The notes below the pieces were generated by a model. It did no database searches. It was not told the DNA's origin and was given only the letters and a program-made list of their open reading frames with translations. Of a DNA stretch of 20,301 nt, positions 6,524 to 13,054 are shown piece after piece. Made by a program: the position numbers and the translations under genes. This DNA is from Oscillospiraceae bacterium. Its GTDB lineage: Bacteria > Bacillota > Clostridia > Oscillospirales > Ruminococcaceae. Location of the stretch: contig JAIDPG010000304.1 in assembly GCA_029062865.1 (NCBI GenBank), positions 1-20,301 of the forward strand, read 5' to 3'. Position 1 is the first letter of the stretch. Every line of letters starts with the position of its first letter.

Positions 6524-6540
6524 TTGTTAGTAGTTAGTTA
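6514..6540. repeat. TAG/TTAG-rich low-complexity repeat at elaA-like gene end
   Basis: TAGAGAATAGTTGTTAGTAGTTAG contains stops in several frames and supplies the stop of the upstream GNAT gene. Similar strings occur at 8424-8453 and in the ends of the element at 10014-10137. Confidence 0.5.
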
Positions 6541-6575
6541 AAATCGTTTCTCCCCCTTCGGGAAGAAACGATTTT
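6540..6575 (+). terminator. Hairpin terminator after the NERD-GNAT operon
   Basis: AAAATCGTTTCT (6540-6551) pairs perfectly with AGAAACGATTTT (6564-6575) across a CCCCCTTCGGGA region that can itself form a small CCC/GGG stem. The T-tract lies within the 3' arm (TTTT), so it may be a weak terminator by itself and act with the next hairpin. Confidence 0.55.
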
Positions 6576-6580
6576 AACAA

Positions 6581-6610
6581 AAAGCTCCCCCGCTTTCGCG
6601 GGGGAGCTTT
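6581..6610. terminator. Strong bidirectional terminator between converging operons
   Basis: AAAGCTCCCCCGC (6581-6593) and GCGGGGGAGCTTT (6598-6610) form a perfect 13-bp stem with a TTTC loop. The minus strand continues TTTTTGTT, and the plus strand continues GCTTATTTTTC. It lies exactly between the plus-strand operon ending at 6523 and the minus-strand gene ending at 6613, and serves both. Confidence 0.85.
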
Positions 6611-6612
6611 GC

Positions 6613-7428
6613 TTATTTTTCTTTGCCGACTTTTTTCCGTCTTTTCTTTATGATGTAAACTATGTTCCCGACAAACCAAAGCGCGACCGCCGCGCAGAGG
6701 AAGATCAGCACGAAAAGGTTTATTTCCTCCTCCCAGCGCAGGACGAGCACGGTGTAATCCCCGAAAAGCGCCACCAGAAGCGGCAGGAGCGTCAGTTTGT
6801 CCTCACCGTTGCCGCTGTAAAAGCGTGTGAGCATTATCGTGAACATCGCGACCATTCCCACAGAAACCACGCACTCTATTGGCTCGAAAAGATACGCGAG
6901 CTCAATGTTCGTGTGATACACGACCGGGATCGCCATTGAGTACGCGACGATATACGCGAACGATAGCCACTTCCGCAGATGATTTTGGGATTTTTTCACC
7001 TGCTGAACCGTGTGGATCGCCATTGAAGCAAGCAGCATTCCGTAGGAAACAAACTGCATCGGCGGGATAGAGCCGTCGGTGTGGACCATTCCGCCGAGAA
7101 GCAGAAGCCCCGCCGCTATCGCGAGCTCCGAGAAAATGTTGTTGTAGTCGCTGCGCTTTCTCACAATGTCCGTGCAGCAGATAACGCCGTATATGTATGA
7201 GCCGAAAACCGCGAAAATCGACAGCATAAGCATATAATAGTCCAGCCAGCTTATCGAGCGGAAATCGCCCATGCAGCACGTAACAATGCTGATAATTCGC
7301 TCGATGGTGAGGATAGCGAAATACAAAAGCAAAAAAATAAACTTCCAATATCCAAGCCTTGTGCGTTTAGTTTGGCGGCGTGGTTGATTTGTCTGTTGAT
7401 TATTCTGTTGTTCGGGCAAGATATTCAC
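6613..7428 (-). CDS. Polytopic membrane protein of unknown function, 271 aa
   Basis: A Gln/Asn/Arg-rich N-terminus (MNILPEQQNNQQTNQPRRQTK) precedes about seven to eight hydrophobic segments, roughly at residues 30-50, 64-86, 99-115, 124-140, 155-172, 187-202, 217-232 and 237-258. A lysine/arginine-rich tail (KKRRKKVGKEK) follows. No enzyme motif or family is recognised. The start is uncertain: GTG 7428 overlaps closely with the AAGGAAG ribosome binding site, while TTG 7419 would have normal spacing. It lies 56 bp after walJ on the same strand, with a palindrome in the gap, so it may be the last gene of the murA-walJ transcript; the 6581-6610 hairpin ends it. Confidence 0.75.
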   Translation of the reverse strand: MNILPEQQNNQQTNQPRRQTKRTRLGYWKFIFLLLYFAILTIERIISIVTCCMGDFRSISWLDYYMLMLSIFAVFGSYIYGVICCTDIVRKRSDYNNIFSELAIAAGLLLLGGMVHTDGSIPPMQFVSYGMLLASMAIHTVQQVKKSQNHLRKWLSFAYIVAYSMAIPVVYHTNIELAYLFEPIECVVSVGMVAMFTIMLTRFYSGNGEDKLTLLPLLVALFGDYTVLVLRWEEEINLFVLIFLCAAVALWFVGNIVYIIKKRRKKVGKEK

Positions 7429-7446
7429 TTCCTTGATTTTGATTTT

Positions 7447-7475
7447 TATTTTCCCCGCCTTCGGCGGGGAAAATA
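7447..7475. repeat. CCCCGCC/GGCGGGG hairpin repeat, intergenic
   Basis: TATTTTCCCCGCC-TTC-GGCGGGGAAAATA forms a perfect 13-bp stem with a 3-base loop between walJ and the membrane-protein gene. The core matches the hairpins at 1893-1914, 16189-16228, 16265-16304 and 16340-16368. No separate T-tract follows on either strand, so it may be an mRNA 3' stabiliser or weak terminator for walJ. Confidence 0.65.
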
Positions 7476-7484
7476 AAATGTGGT

Positions 7485-8273
7485 TCAGACGGCAATAAAT
7501 TCGCCTAAGGTCATGACGGGCGCTACGCTTAACGTGAAGTCGCGGTCCTCGAGAATCCCGCGCTGCTCTAAGTAATTTTTTGTGCAGCCCTTTGCGGTGG
7601 CGGGGGTGTTGTTTTCCTGGGAGAGATGCCCGAGTATCAGGCGGCGTGTGCCGCCGCGGATTAAATTCTCGCAGAACGCCGCGCAGTCGTCGTTGGAGAG
7701 ATGCCCCTCGGCGCTCATAATGCGGCGCTTCAGATCGGGCGGGTAGTTGGGGTTTTTGCGGAGCATATTTTCGTCATAGTTGCTCTCGATAAGTACGGTG
7801 GAAACGCCCTTAAGCGCGGCGCGGGTGTCGTCGGTGACGAAGCCCGTGTCCGTGCAGACGCCGAAAAGCTCGCCGTTGAATTTGATTTTGTAGCCGACGC
7901 TGTCCGCGGTGTCGTGGGAGGTCTTGAAGCAGCTCACCTCAAACGCGGCGCTTTTGTAGCCTTCGCGAGCGTCAAAAATCTGCGCGTCCTCGGGGATATA
8001 GCCCTTAGCCTTCGCAGCTTCAACGGACGGCAGCGGCGCGAAGATCGGGAGCCTTGTGTGCTTGATTATTTGCTCCAGCGCGCAAACGTGGTCGATGTGC
8101 TCGTGAGTTATAAAAACCGCCTCGATGTCCTCAAGGCGCGTGTCAATAAGCTCCAGCGCGCCCTTAAGCGAGCGGAACGCGCACCCCGCGTCAATCAGAA
8201 CGCCGTGCCCGCGAGTGCCGATAAACGTTGAATTGCCCTTGCTGGAAGAGCAAATAGGATATATTCTTGCCAT
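7485..8273 (-). CDS. walJ: MBL-fold metallo-hydrolase, WalJ/YycJ-like
   Basis: 262 residues, matching the length of B. subtilis WalJ (YycJ). The N-terminus has the family signature CSSSKGNST (8-16). The metal motif THEHIDH is at 56-62, a further ligand is expected at TSHDT, the bridging aspartate lies in CTDTGF, and ESNYDE and GHLSNDD follow as in WalJ. Known: a predicted exonuclease-like metallo-hydrolase that affects cell wall and DNA replication coordination, usually encoded with the walRK two-component system. Here walRK is absent and murA is upstream instead, which keeps an envelope setting. ATG 8273 follows GGAG; the gene starts 13 bp after a candidate 36-aa ORF. Confidence 0.85.
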   Translation of the reverse strand: MARIYPICSSSKGNSTFIGTRGHGVLIDAGCAFRSLKGALELIDTRLEDIEAVFITHEHIDHVCALEQIIKHTRLPIFAPLPSVEAAKAKGYIPEDAQIFDAREGYKSAAFEVSCFKTSHDTADSVGYKIKFNGELFGVCTDTGFVTDDTRAALKGVSTVLIESNYDENMLRKNPNYPPDLKRRIMSAEGHLSNDDCAAFCENLIRGGTRRLILGHLSQENNTPATAKGCTKNYLEQRGILEDRDFTLSVAPVMTLGEFIAV

Positions 8274-8286
8274 TATTATACTCCGT

Positions 8287-8397
8287 TTAGTTTTTTCTGG
8301 AATAGCTGCCGATTACTGCCTTGGTTAAGCTTTCGCGTTCCGCGCGGGAGATCCGCGGATTTGTATTTTGTTTCTCATTCAAATAGTAGCCAGTCAC
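8287..8397 (-). CDS. Candidate 36-aa small ORF between murA and walJ
   Basis: On the minus strand an open frame from GTG 8397 to TAA 8287 encodes a hydrophilic peptide including GYYLNEKQNTNPRISRAE and ending in GSYSRKN. Codon use (CGC GCG GAA CGC GAA AGC) matches neighbouring genes, and the stop is directly followed by the walJ ribosome binding site. The frame is open further upstream to TAG just beyond 8427 without an ATG. A GGAG lies about 17 bases before the GTG, too far to be convincing. It may instead be the C-terminal remnant of a decayed gene. No family recognised. Confidence 0.35.
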   Translation of the reverse strand: MTGYYLNEKQNTNPRISRAERESLTKAVIGSYSRKN

Positions 8398-8423
8398 GGG
8401 AGCGGATAAACGCTTAAGCTCCG

Positions 8424-8453
8424 ATAACTAGCTACTAACTACTATTAAACTAA
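8424..8453. repeat. TAG/TTAG-rich low-complexity repeat at murA 3' end
   Basis: On the minus strand GGTTAGTTTAATAGTAGTTAGTAGCTAG begins with the murA stop codon. It closely resembles 6514-6540, which likewise contains a gene's stop codon. Confidence 0.5.
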
Positions 8454-9742
8454 CCAACTTTTTTGACTGCTTCCACTGCCGGCTCTGGCTCGTCGACTTT
8501 AGCAATGTTCGCGCCGAGATCGCGGAGCTTTATCTCCATGTTCTCATATCCGCGTTCTACGTGGAAAATGTCGTAGATCTCGGAGGTGCCCTCCGCGCCG
8601 AGTGCCGCTACAATAAGCGCCGCGCCGGCTCTCAGGTCCGTCGACCTTACGGGAGCGCCCTTTAAGCGCTCAACGCCCTCGATAACCGCTACTCTGCCCT
8701 CAACGGAGATGTTCGCGCCCATTCTGCGGAGCTCGTCCACATAACGGAAGCGGTTGTCGAAAATGCTCTCCGTCACCATTGAAGCGCCCTTCGCGCAGGT
8801 GAGCACCGCGCTCATCTGCGGCTGCATATCCGTCGGGAAGCCGGGGTGCGGGTGGGTCTTTATCGATGTGCCGACGTAGTTGTCGCCGCCGATAACGCGA
8901 ACCGCGTCGTCGTACTGCTCAACCTGAACGCCAATCTTCAAAAGCTTGTTCGTGATAGGCTCAAGGTGCTTCGGGATAACGTTTCTGATAAGAACGTTTC
9001 CGCGCGTCGCCGCCGTCGCCGCCATAAACGTGCCCGCCTCTATCTGGTCGGGGATAACGCTGTAGATCGTGCCGTGAAGCTCCTTAACGCCGCGTATTTT
9101 TATTACGTCCGTGCCCGCACCGAGAATGTCCGCGCCCATGGAGTTCAGGCAGTTCGCGAGGTCGACAACGTGCGGCTCCTTCGCCGCGTTTTCGATTATC
9201 GTAAGACCCTCCGCCTTAACCGCCGCCATGATCGCGTTTATCGTAGCGCCAACGGAATTCTTGTCGAAGAAAATCTGATTGCCGACCAGCTTGTCCGCGC
9301 GGAGGTTTATCATACCGCCGTCGATCTCGCTTTCGGCTCCGAGCGCCGCGAAGCACTTGAGATGCTGATCGATAGGTCTGTCGCCGAGGTTGCACCCGCC
9401 GGGCATCGAAACGCACGCCGAGCGAAATCTTCCGAGCAGAGTTCCCAGAAAGTAAGTCGTCGCTCTCATGAGCTTCGCCTTCTCATACGGGATAGGCATA
9501 TTCCGCAGCGGACGCGTGTCGATCTCCACCGTGGATTTGTTCAGCATACGAATTTTCGCGCCCATTTCGGACATAATCTGAAGCGTAATGGTCACGTCGC
9601 TGATATTCGGGATATTTTCTATAACGCAAGGCTCGTCGGACAGGATAGTTGCGGGCAAAATCGCCACAACGGCGTTTTTAGCGCCGCTTATCGTAACCTC
9701 CCCCGAAAGCTTCTCGCCGCCTTTGATAACGTACTTTTCCAA
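8450..9742 (-). CDS. murA: UDP-N-acetylglucosamine 1-carboxyvinyltransferase MurA
   Basis: 430 residues. It catalyses the first committed step of peptidoglycan synthesis, transfer of enolpyruvate from PEP to UDP-GlcNAc in the cytosol. Visible signatures: SGAKNA with Lys22-Asn23 near the N-terminus, the active-site loop PGGCNLGDRPIDQH with catalytic Cys117 (the fosfomycin target; the Cys-to-Asp resistance form is not present), and GFPTDMQPQ with the catalytic aspartate. The start is TTG 9742 behind GGGGGAAG. Firmicutes often have two paralogues (MurAA and MurAB/MurZ); which this is cannot be decided here. It has a leader of about 140 nt with two hairpins. WalJ and the membrane-protein gene lie downstream. 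Confidence 0.95.
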   Translation of the reverse strand: MEKYVIKGGEKLSGEVTISGAKNAVVAILPATILSDEPCVIENIPNISDVTITLQIMSEMGAKIRMLNKSTVEIDTRPLRNMPIPYEKAKLMRATTYFLGTLLGRFRSACVSMPGGCNLGDRPIDQHLKCFAALGAESEIDGGMINLRADKLVGNQIFFDKNSVGATINAIMAAVKAEGLTIIENAAKEPHVVDLANCLNSMGADILGAGTDVIKIRGVKELHGTIYSVIPDQIEAGTFMAATAATRGNVLIRNVIPKHLEPITNKLLKIGVQVEQYDDAVRVIGGDNYVGTSIKTHPHPGFPTDMQPQMSAVLTCAKGASMVTESIFDNRFRYVDELRRMGANISVEGRVAVIEGVERLKGAPVRSTDLRAGAALIVAALGAEGTSEIYDIFHVERGYENMEIKLRDLGANIAKVDEPEPAVEAVKKVG

Positions 9743-9757
9743 AGCTGCACTTCCCCC

Positions 9758-9838
9758 TGTTCCTCAAACGGGAACATTGTTTATATTCTGTTGTGTATAT
9801 GTATATATCGAAATAACAAAACAATGTTTGTTTGTGAA
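9758..9838 (-). promoter_or_regulatory. Hairpins in the murA 5' leader
   Basis: In the minus-strand RNA AAACAATGTT-type arms (9829-9838 and 9773-9782) make a 10-bp stem over an AU-rich loop. Next comes TGTTCC (9771-9776) pairing with GGAACA (9758-9763), placed immediately before the GGGGGAAG ribosome binding site. The two stems share bases 9773-9776, so they are mutually exclusive in part. This could tune murA translation; no known class is recognised. Confidence 0.35.
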
Positions 9839-9889
9839 ATTCAAAATATTGCGGAGCCGCGCTCTAAGCGCACACGCACTCACGGTAAT

Positions 9890-9918
9890 ATTATACCACA
9901 CTTTTTTTTATTTTTAAA
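9890..9918 (-). promoter_or_regulatory. Extended -10 promoter of murA
   Basis: On the minus strand TTTAAA (9913-9918), a 17-base spacer and TATAAT (9890-9895) preceded by TGG (extended -10). Transcription should start near 9883, giving a leader of about 140 nt. Confidence 0.75.
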
Positions 9919-9963
9919 GCATTTATGTCACAAAACAAGTATTCTTTAGGATAATTCGGCACT

Positions 9964-9990
9964 TTGCCCAATTAGAGGGCGGTTTTTTTT
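9964..9990 (+). terminator. Orphan terminator-like hairpin on the plus strand
   Basis: TTGCCC (9964-9969) pairs with GGGCGG (9977-9982, two G-U pairs) and is followed by eight Ts. There is no plus-strand gene upstream before 6523, so if active it would end a short transcript antisense to the murA leader. The murA-dapL gap (9743-10212) otherwise holds the murA promoter and leader, this hairpin, the repeat at 10014-10137 and the dapL promoter. Confidence 0.4.
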
Positions 9991-10013
9991 GTTTTTTGCA
10001 CAAATTGTACAAT

Positions 10014-10137
10014 TAGAAGATAGAAGATAGCTGTTAGAGTTTAGGGGAGTGAGGCGGGAACGCAGCGCGCTCCCCGCCACGACGGAGAATTTCGTATCGC
10101 GTCATTCTATATTCTACTCTCTATCTTCTATTCTCTA
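10014..10137. repeat. 124-bp MITE-like element with 17-bp imperfect terminal repeats
   Basis: The left end TAGAAGATAGAAGATAG (10014-10030) and the inverted right end (10121-10137) agree at 15 of 17 positions. The core is GC-rich, with a GGCGGG/CCCGCC stem (10053-10058 and 10073-10078). No ORF fits inside and no target duplication is clear. The right end is one base from the dapL -35 box. Confidence 0.5.
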
Positions 10138-10138
10138 C

Positions 10139-10167
10139 TTGACAAATCAGTAAAAATATGGTTTAAT
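10139..10167 (+). promoter_or_regulatory. Sigma-A promoter of dapL operon
   Basis: TTGACA (10139-10144), a 17-base spacer, and TTTAAT (10162-10167). The start should be near 10174, giving a leader of about 40 nt before the GGAGGG ribosome binding site (10200-10205) and ATG 10213. Confidence 0.8.
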
Positions 10168-10212
10168 AATAATGTATGGCGAAATAATTCGCGGAAAACG
10201 GAGGGTTAAAAT

Positions 10213-11421
10213 ATGGCTAAGCTTAATGAGAATTTCTCGAAATTGAAAAAAAATTACCTGTTTATTGAGATAGCAAAGCGCATTAAAGCGTATTCGGAGG
10301 CTAATCCCGAGGCGGCGAAGCGGCTTATCAGAATGGGCATCGGCGACGTTACTCGCCCGCTCGCTCCGGTGGTTGTCGACGCGATGAAGAAGGCTTGCGA
10401 CGAGATGGCGGTGCGCGAGACGTTTCGCGGGTATGAGGATTCGGGCGCGGGCTATGACTTCTTGAGAGACGCGGTCTCTGCGTATTACAAGAGCTTCGGC
10501 GCGGACGTTTCCGCGGACGAGATCCGTATTTCCGACGGCGCGAAGAGCGACTGCGGCAACATCATCGACATCTTCGGCAGCGGCAATGTCGTGCTTGTGA
10601 CAGATCCCGCTTATCCCGTTTATGTCGACTCTAACATAATGAACGGCAACGAGGTCATCTTCGCGGATTCCACCGAGGAAAACGGCTTTGCGGCAATGCC
10701 CGATAAGAGCATCAAGGCGGATCTTATCTATCTCTGCTCGCCGAATAATCCCACGGGCTCGGTTTACAATAAATCGCAGCTTAAAGAGTGGGTGGACTAC
10801 GCGCTTGAAAACAACGCCGTAATTATTTACGACGCGGCTTATGAGGCGTTTATCACCGAGGACAATGTTCCGCGCTCGATCTTCTGCGTAGATGGCGCGA
10901 AGAAGTGCGCTATCGAGATATGCTCGCTGTCGAAAACCGCAGGCTTTACGGGCACGCGCTGCGGCTACACCGTTATCCCGAACGAGCTTATCCAGAAGGA
11001 CAGTGCGGACAACGACGTGAAGCTCGCCGATATATGGGCGCGGCGGCAGGGAAGCAAATTCAACGGCGTTTCCTATCCCGTTCAGCGCGGCGCGGAGGCG
11101 GTTTTCACCGCCGAGGGTCAGAAGCAGTGCAGGGAGAACATCGCGTATTATCAGGAGAACGCGCGCGTTATCGCGGCGACCTGCGACGAGCTCGGCATAA
11201 AGTACACGGGCGGCGTAAACTCGCCGTATATCTGGCTGAAATGCCCGAACGGAATGGGCTCTTGGGATTTCTTTGACAAGCTTCTCACGGAAATTCAGGT
11301 TGTCGGAACTCCCGGCGCGGGCTTCGGAAAGAACGGCGACGGCTGGTTCAGACTTACGGCATTCGGCACTCACGAGGCGACAAAGGAAGCTATGGAGCGC
11401 CTTAAGGGCTTGCTGAAATGA
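10213..11421 (+). CDS. dapL: LL-diaminopimelate aminotransferase DapL
   Basis: 402 residues, the typical DapL length. It is a PLP enzyme of aminotransferase class I/II that converts tetrahydrodipicolinate directly to LL-2,6-diaminopimelate for lysine and peptidoglycan, bypassing the succinylase and acetylase routes. Signatures: the N-terminal NYLFIEIAKRI and IRMGIGDVTRPLAP, CSPNNPTG (176-183), YDAAYE with Asp207 for the PLP nitrogen, and SLSKTAGFTGTRCGY with the Schiff-base Lys241. ATG 10213 has GGAGGG seven bases upstream and its own promoter. The stop overlaps the next start (ATGA), implying translational coupling. The pathway fits the adjacent murA, which is divergently transcribed. Confidence 0.95.
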   Translation: MAKLNENFSKLKKNYLFIEIAKRIKAYSEANPEAAKRLIRMGIGDVTRPLAPVVVDAMKKACDEMAVRETFRGYEDSGAGYDFLRDAVSAYYKSFGADVSADEIRISDGAKSDCGNIIDIFGSGNVVLVTDPAYPVYVDSNIMNGNEVIFADSTEENGFAAMPDKSIKADLIYLCSPNNPTGSVYNKSQLKEWVDYALENNAVIIYDAAYEAFITEDNVPRSIFCVDGAKKCAIEICSLSKTAGFTGTRCGYTVIPNELIQKDSADNDVKLADIWARRQGSKFNGVSYPVQRGAEAVFTAEGQKQCRENIAYYQENARVIAATCDELGIKYTGGVNSPYIWLKCPNGMGSWDFFDKLLTEIQVVGTPGAGFGKNGDGWFRLTAFGTHEATKEAMERLKGLLK

Positions 11422-11693
11422 GCTCTCAAAAGCGCTTAAGTATCTGCTTTCACGGGAGAGTGCAAGGCGTGGGCTTTCGATACACGGCTTATCACATCGC
11501 GCAGAGCTTAGGGCTTACGGGCTGGGTGAAAAACGAGTACGACGGCACGGTTTTGTGCGAGGTTCAAGGCTCGGGCGCGGACATTGATATGTTCCTCGCG
11601 AAGCTGAACAACGCGCGCTATATCCGCGTTGACGATATGGAGATCAAGGAGCTTTCTGTTGACGAGGACGAACGCTCGTTCTATATCAGGTGA
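11418..11693 (+). CDS. Acylphosphatase
   Basis: 91 residues, the standard size. It hydrolyses carboxyl-phosphate bonds of acyl phosphates. The catalytic arginine lies in GRVQGVGFRY (14-23), and the catalytic asparagine in GWVKNEYDGTV (35-45), followed by EVQGSGADIDMF as in the family. Its ATG overlaps the dapL stop by four bases, and no separate ribosome binding site is obvious, so translation is probably coupled. Link to lysine or wall synthesis is not evident; acylphosphatases are housekeeping. Confidence 0.95.
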   Translation: MSSQKRLSICFHGRVQGVGFRYTAYHIAQSLGLTGWVKNEYDGTVLCEVQGSGADIDMFLAKLNNARYIRVDDMEIKELSVDEDERSFYIR

Positions 11694-11739
11694 GAAGTTA
11701 AGAACGCCGCTTCACGGCGAATAAAAAAGGGGAAAAGCA

Positions 11740-12594
11740 ATGAAAATCGTTTGCCTTATCGAAAATACGGCGATTGACGACAACCTGTTGTCCGAGGACG
11801 GAATGTCGCTTTTTGTGGAGTTCGGCGGCAGGAATTACATTATCGACGCGGGGCTTACCGGAAAAGCGATCGACAACGCGCGGCGTATGCGCCTGCCCGT
11901 TGACGAGCTAAGCGCGGTGTTTTTAACGCACAACTCCCTCCCGCATACGGGCGGCATTGACGCGATCATGAAGCTTAATCCCAAGATCCATATTTATTTG
12001 AGAGCAGGCGCGAAGTCCGAGGTTTTCAAGAAAAACGGACTGTTTAAAGCGCCGGTCGGGCAGGGCAAGGCGTTCTTCAAAAAGTACGCCGACAATCTGA
12101 TTTTGTTCAACAGCTTCTCCGAGGTCTGCGAGGGCTTTTACCTCGCCTCCTGCGAGGATTTTGAGGAAAAATACATCAACCCCGACCGCACGTACTTCAC
12201 CCACGCCGAGGACGAAAAGCGTCAGATACCGTTTGATTTCTCCGATGAGAGCTTTGCGGTTATCTTCCCGAAAAAACGCAAGGCGGACGGCTTGATTTTA
12301 GTCGGCGGGTGTTTCCACTGCGGCGCGGCGAATATGCTCGAGACCGTTCAGGAGCGCTGGCACGGGATCCCGATACTCGCGGTCATCGGCGGCTTCCACT
12401 TCACGGGCGCGAACCCGAAATCGCTGAACTGCCCCGCGGAGTTCGTAACGGCTTCGGCAAGGGCGCTGAAATCCTCCGGCGCGGAAAAAATCTACGCGTG
12501 CCATTGCACAGGTTTCAAGGGCTTCGATTTAATGGACGAGATTTTGGGAGACAGAATTCAATATCTCGGAGCAGGAGAAGCGCTTGAATTTTAG
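11740..12594 (+). CDS. MBL-fold protein, degenerate metal site (dihydropterin synthase-like family)
   Basis: 284 residues. The frame ENTAIDDNLLSEDGMSLFVEFGG...IIDAG matches MBL-fold proteins annotated as 7,8-dihydropterin-6-methyl-4-(beta-D-ribofuranosyl)aminobenzene-5'-phosphate synthase-like. GCFHCGAANMLE, AVIGGFHFTGA and YACHCTGF also match. However, the canonical T-H-x-H-x-D-H motif reads THNSLPH (63-69): the second histidine is Ser and the aspartate is Pro. The remaining ligand positions look kept. Inferred: a single-metal or non-hydrolytic member, or a changed activity. ATG 11740 follows AAGGGG; a small CGCCG/CGGCG hairpin (11705-11719) lies in the 46-bp gap after the acylphosphatase gene. 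Likely third gene of the dapL operon. Confidence 0.8.
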   Translation: MKIVCLIENTAIDDNLLSEDGMSLFVEFGGRNYIIDAGLTGKAIDNARRMRLPVDELSAVFLTHNSLPHTGGIDAIMKLNPKIHIYLRAGAKSEVFKKNGLFKAPVGQGKAFFKKYADNLILFNSFSEVCEGFYLASCEDFEEKYINPDRTYFTHAEDEKRQIPFDFSDESFAVIFPKKRKADGLILVGGCFHCGAANMLETVQERWHGIPILAVIGGFHFTGANPKSLNCPAEFVTASARALKSSGAEKIYACHCTGFKGFDLMDEILGDRIQYLGAGEALEF

Positions 12595-12608
12595 TTGACG
12601 GTTACAGT

Positions 12609-12626
12609 GCCGCGTCGCGGCGTTTT
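12609..12626 (+). terminator. Small GC hairpin with short T-tract after the MBL-fold gene
   Basis: GCCGC-GTC-GCGGC (12609-12621) is followed by GTTTT. The 5-bp stem and four Ts are weak alone; the following inverted-repeat element may provide the main stop. Confidence 0.4.
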
Positions 12627-12735
12627 AACCCCCGCCTTTAGGAGGCAAGCCTTACAGAAGATTTAAGGGTCGAGCGAAAACGCTTGACCCTTTGTTTTCT
12701 ATAAGACGAAATAAAATAAGGCGGGGGTTTTTGTT
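12627..12735 (+). repeat. ~105-bp MITE-like repeat, left copy of inverted pair
   Basis: Bounded by AACCCCCGCCTT (12627-12638) and its perfect inverse AAGGCGGGGGTT (12718-12729). Inside is a 12-bp hairpin AAGGGTCgAGCG-AAAA-CGCTtGACCCTT (12665-12692, one mismatch or wobble). The reverse complement of 12937-13042 matches it almost throughout; differences are a few bases (one T in CTTTAGG, GGCAAGCC versus GGCTAGCC, and small indels near the right end). It is followed by TTTTTGTT, so it may also end the dapL-operon transcript. Confidence 0.85.
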
Positions 12736-12795
12736 GTCAAATGTTTACTTGAATATCGCAAATTCCGCGCGGGAAAATAATCGCGAGGTGATTTT

Positions 12796-12933
12796 ATGTT
12801 TAACAACAACGACCGCGTTCCGTTCGCACTTGAAAGGTCTATCCCCGCGAAAATTTACCCCGTTATCGACACCGACCTCGCGCGGGATAATCTTGAAAAC
12901 GACATTCCCGAAGCGGATCTGCAGGATTTATAA
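12796..12933 (+). CDS. 45-aa acidic small protein between inverted repeats
   Basis: ATG 12796 has a good ribosome binding site (GAGGTGA, spacing five). The peptide begins MFNNNDRVPFALERSIPAKI, continues YPVIDTDLARDNLENDIPEA and ends DLQDL. It is strongly acidic in its second half, with no membrane segment or cysteine. Codon use is like the host's GC-rich genes. It occupies most of the 201-bp spacer between two oppositely oriented copies of the same ~105-bp repeat. No strong promoter is visible in the 60 bp upstream. No family is recognised. A 112-aa open frame in another register across this region has no ribosome binding site and runs through both repeats, so the 45-aa frame is preferred. 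Confidence 0.6.
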   Translation: MFNNNDRVPFALERSIPAKIYPVIDTDLARDNLENDIPEADLQDL

Positions 12934-12936
12934 AAA

Positions 12937-13042
12937 AACAACCCCCGCCTTTTTTATTTCGTCTTATAGAAAACAAAGGGTCAAGCGTTTTCGCTCGACC
13001 CTTAAATCTTCTGTAAGGCTAGCCTCCTAAGGCGGGGGTGTT
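12937..13042 (-). repeat. ~105-bp MITE-like repeat, right copy of inverted pair
   Basis: Inverted copy of 12627-12735, with the same CCCCCGCCTT/AAGGCGGGGG ends and the internal GGGTC hairpin. It sits between the 45-aa ORF stop and the 3' end of the serpin gene (13055). On the minus strand it ends GGCGGGGGTTGTTTTTTTATA, a good terminator shape for the serpin operon. Confidence 0.85.
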
Positions 13043-13054
13043 CTTACCTCTGAT

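Noticed and set aside
8846..9949. 367-codon open frame opposite murA
   Set aside because: Shadow of murA; arginine-rich product with no recognisable family.
10147..11373. 408-codon open frame on the strand opposite dapL
   Set aside because: It is an antisense shadow of a GC-rich gene with full DapL motifs; its protein is Arg/Val/Ala-rich without domains and has no ribosome binding site.
12692..13030. 112-aa open frame across the inverted-repeat region
   Set aside because: It starts inside one repeat and ends inside the other, has no ribosome binding site, and conflicts with the 45-aa frame that has one.
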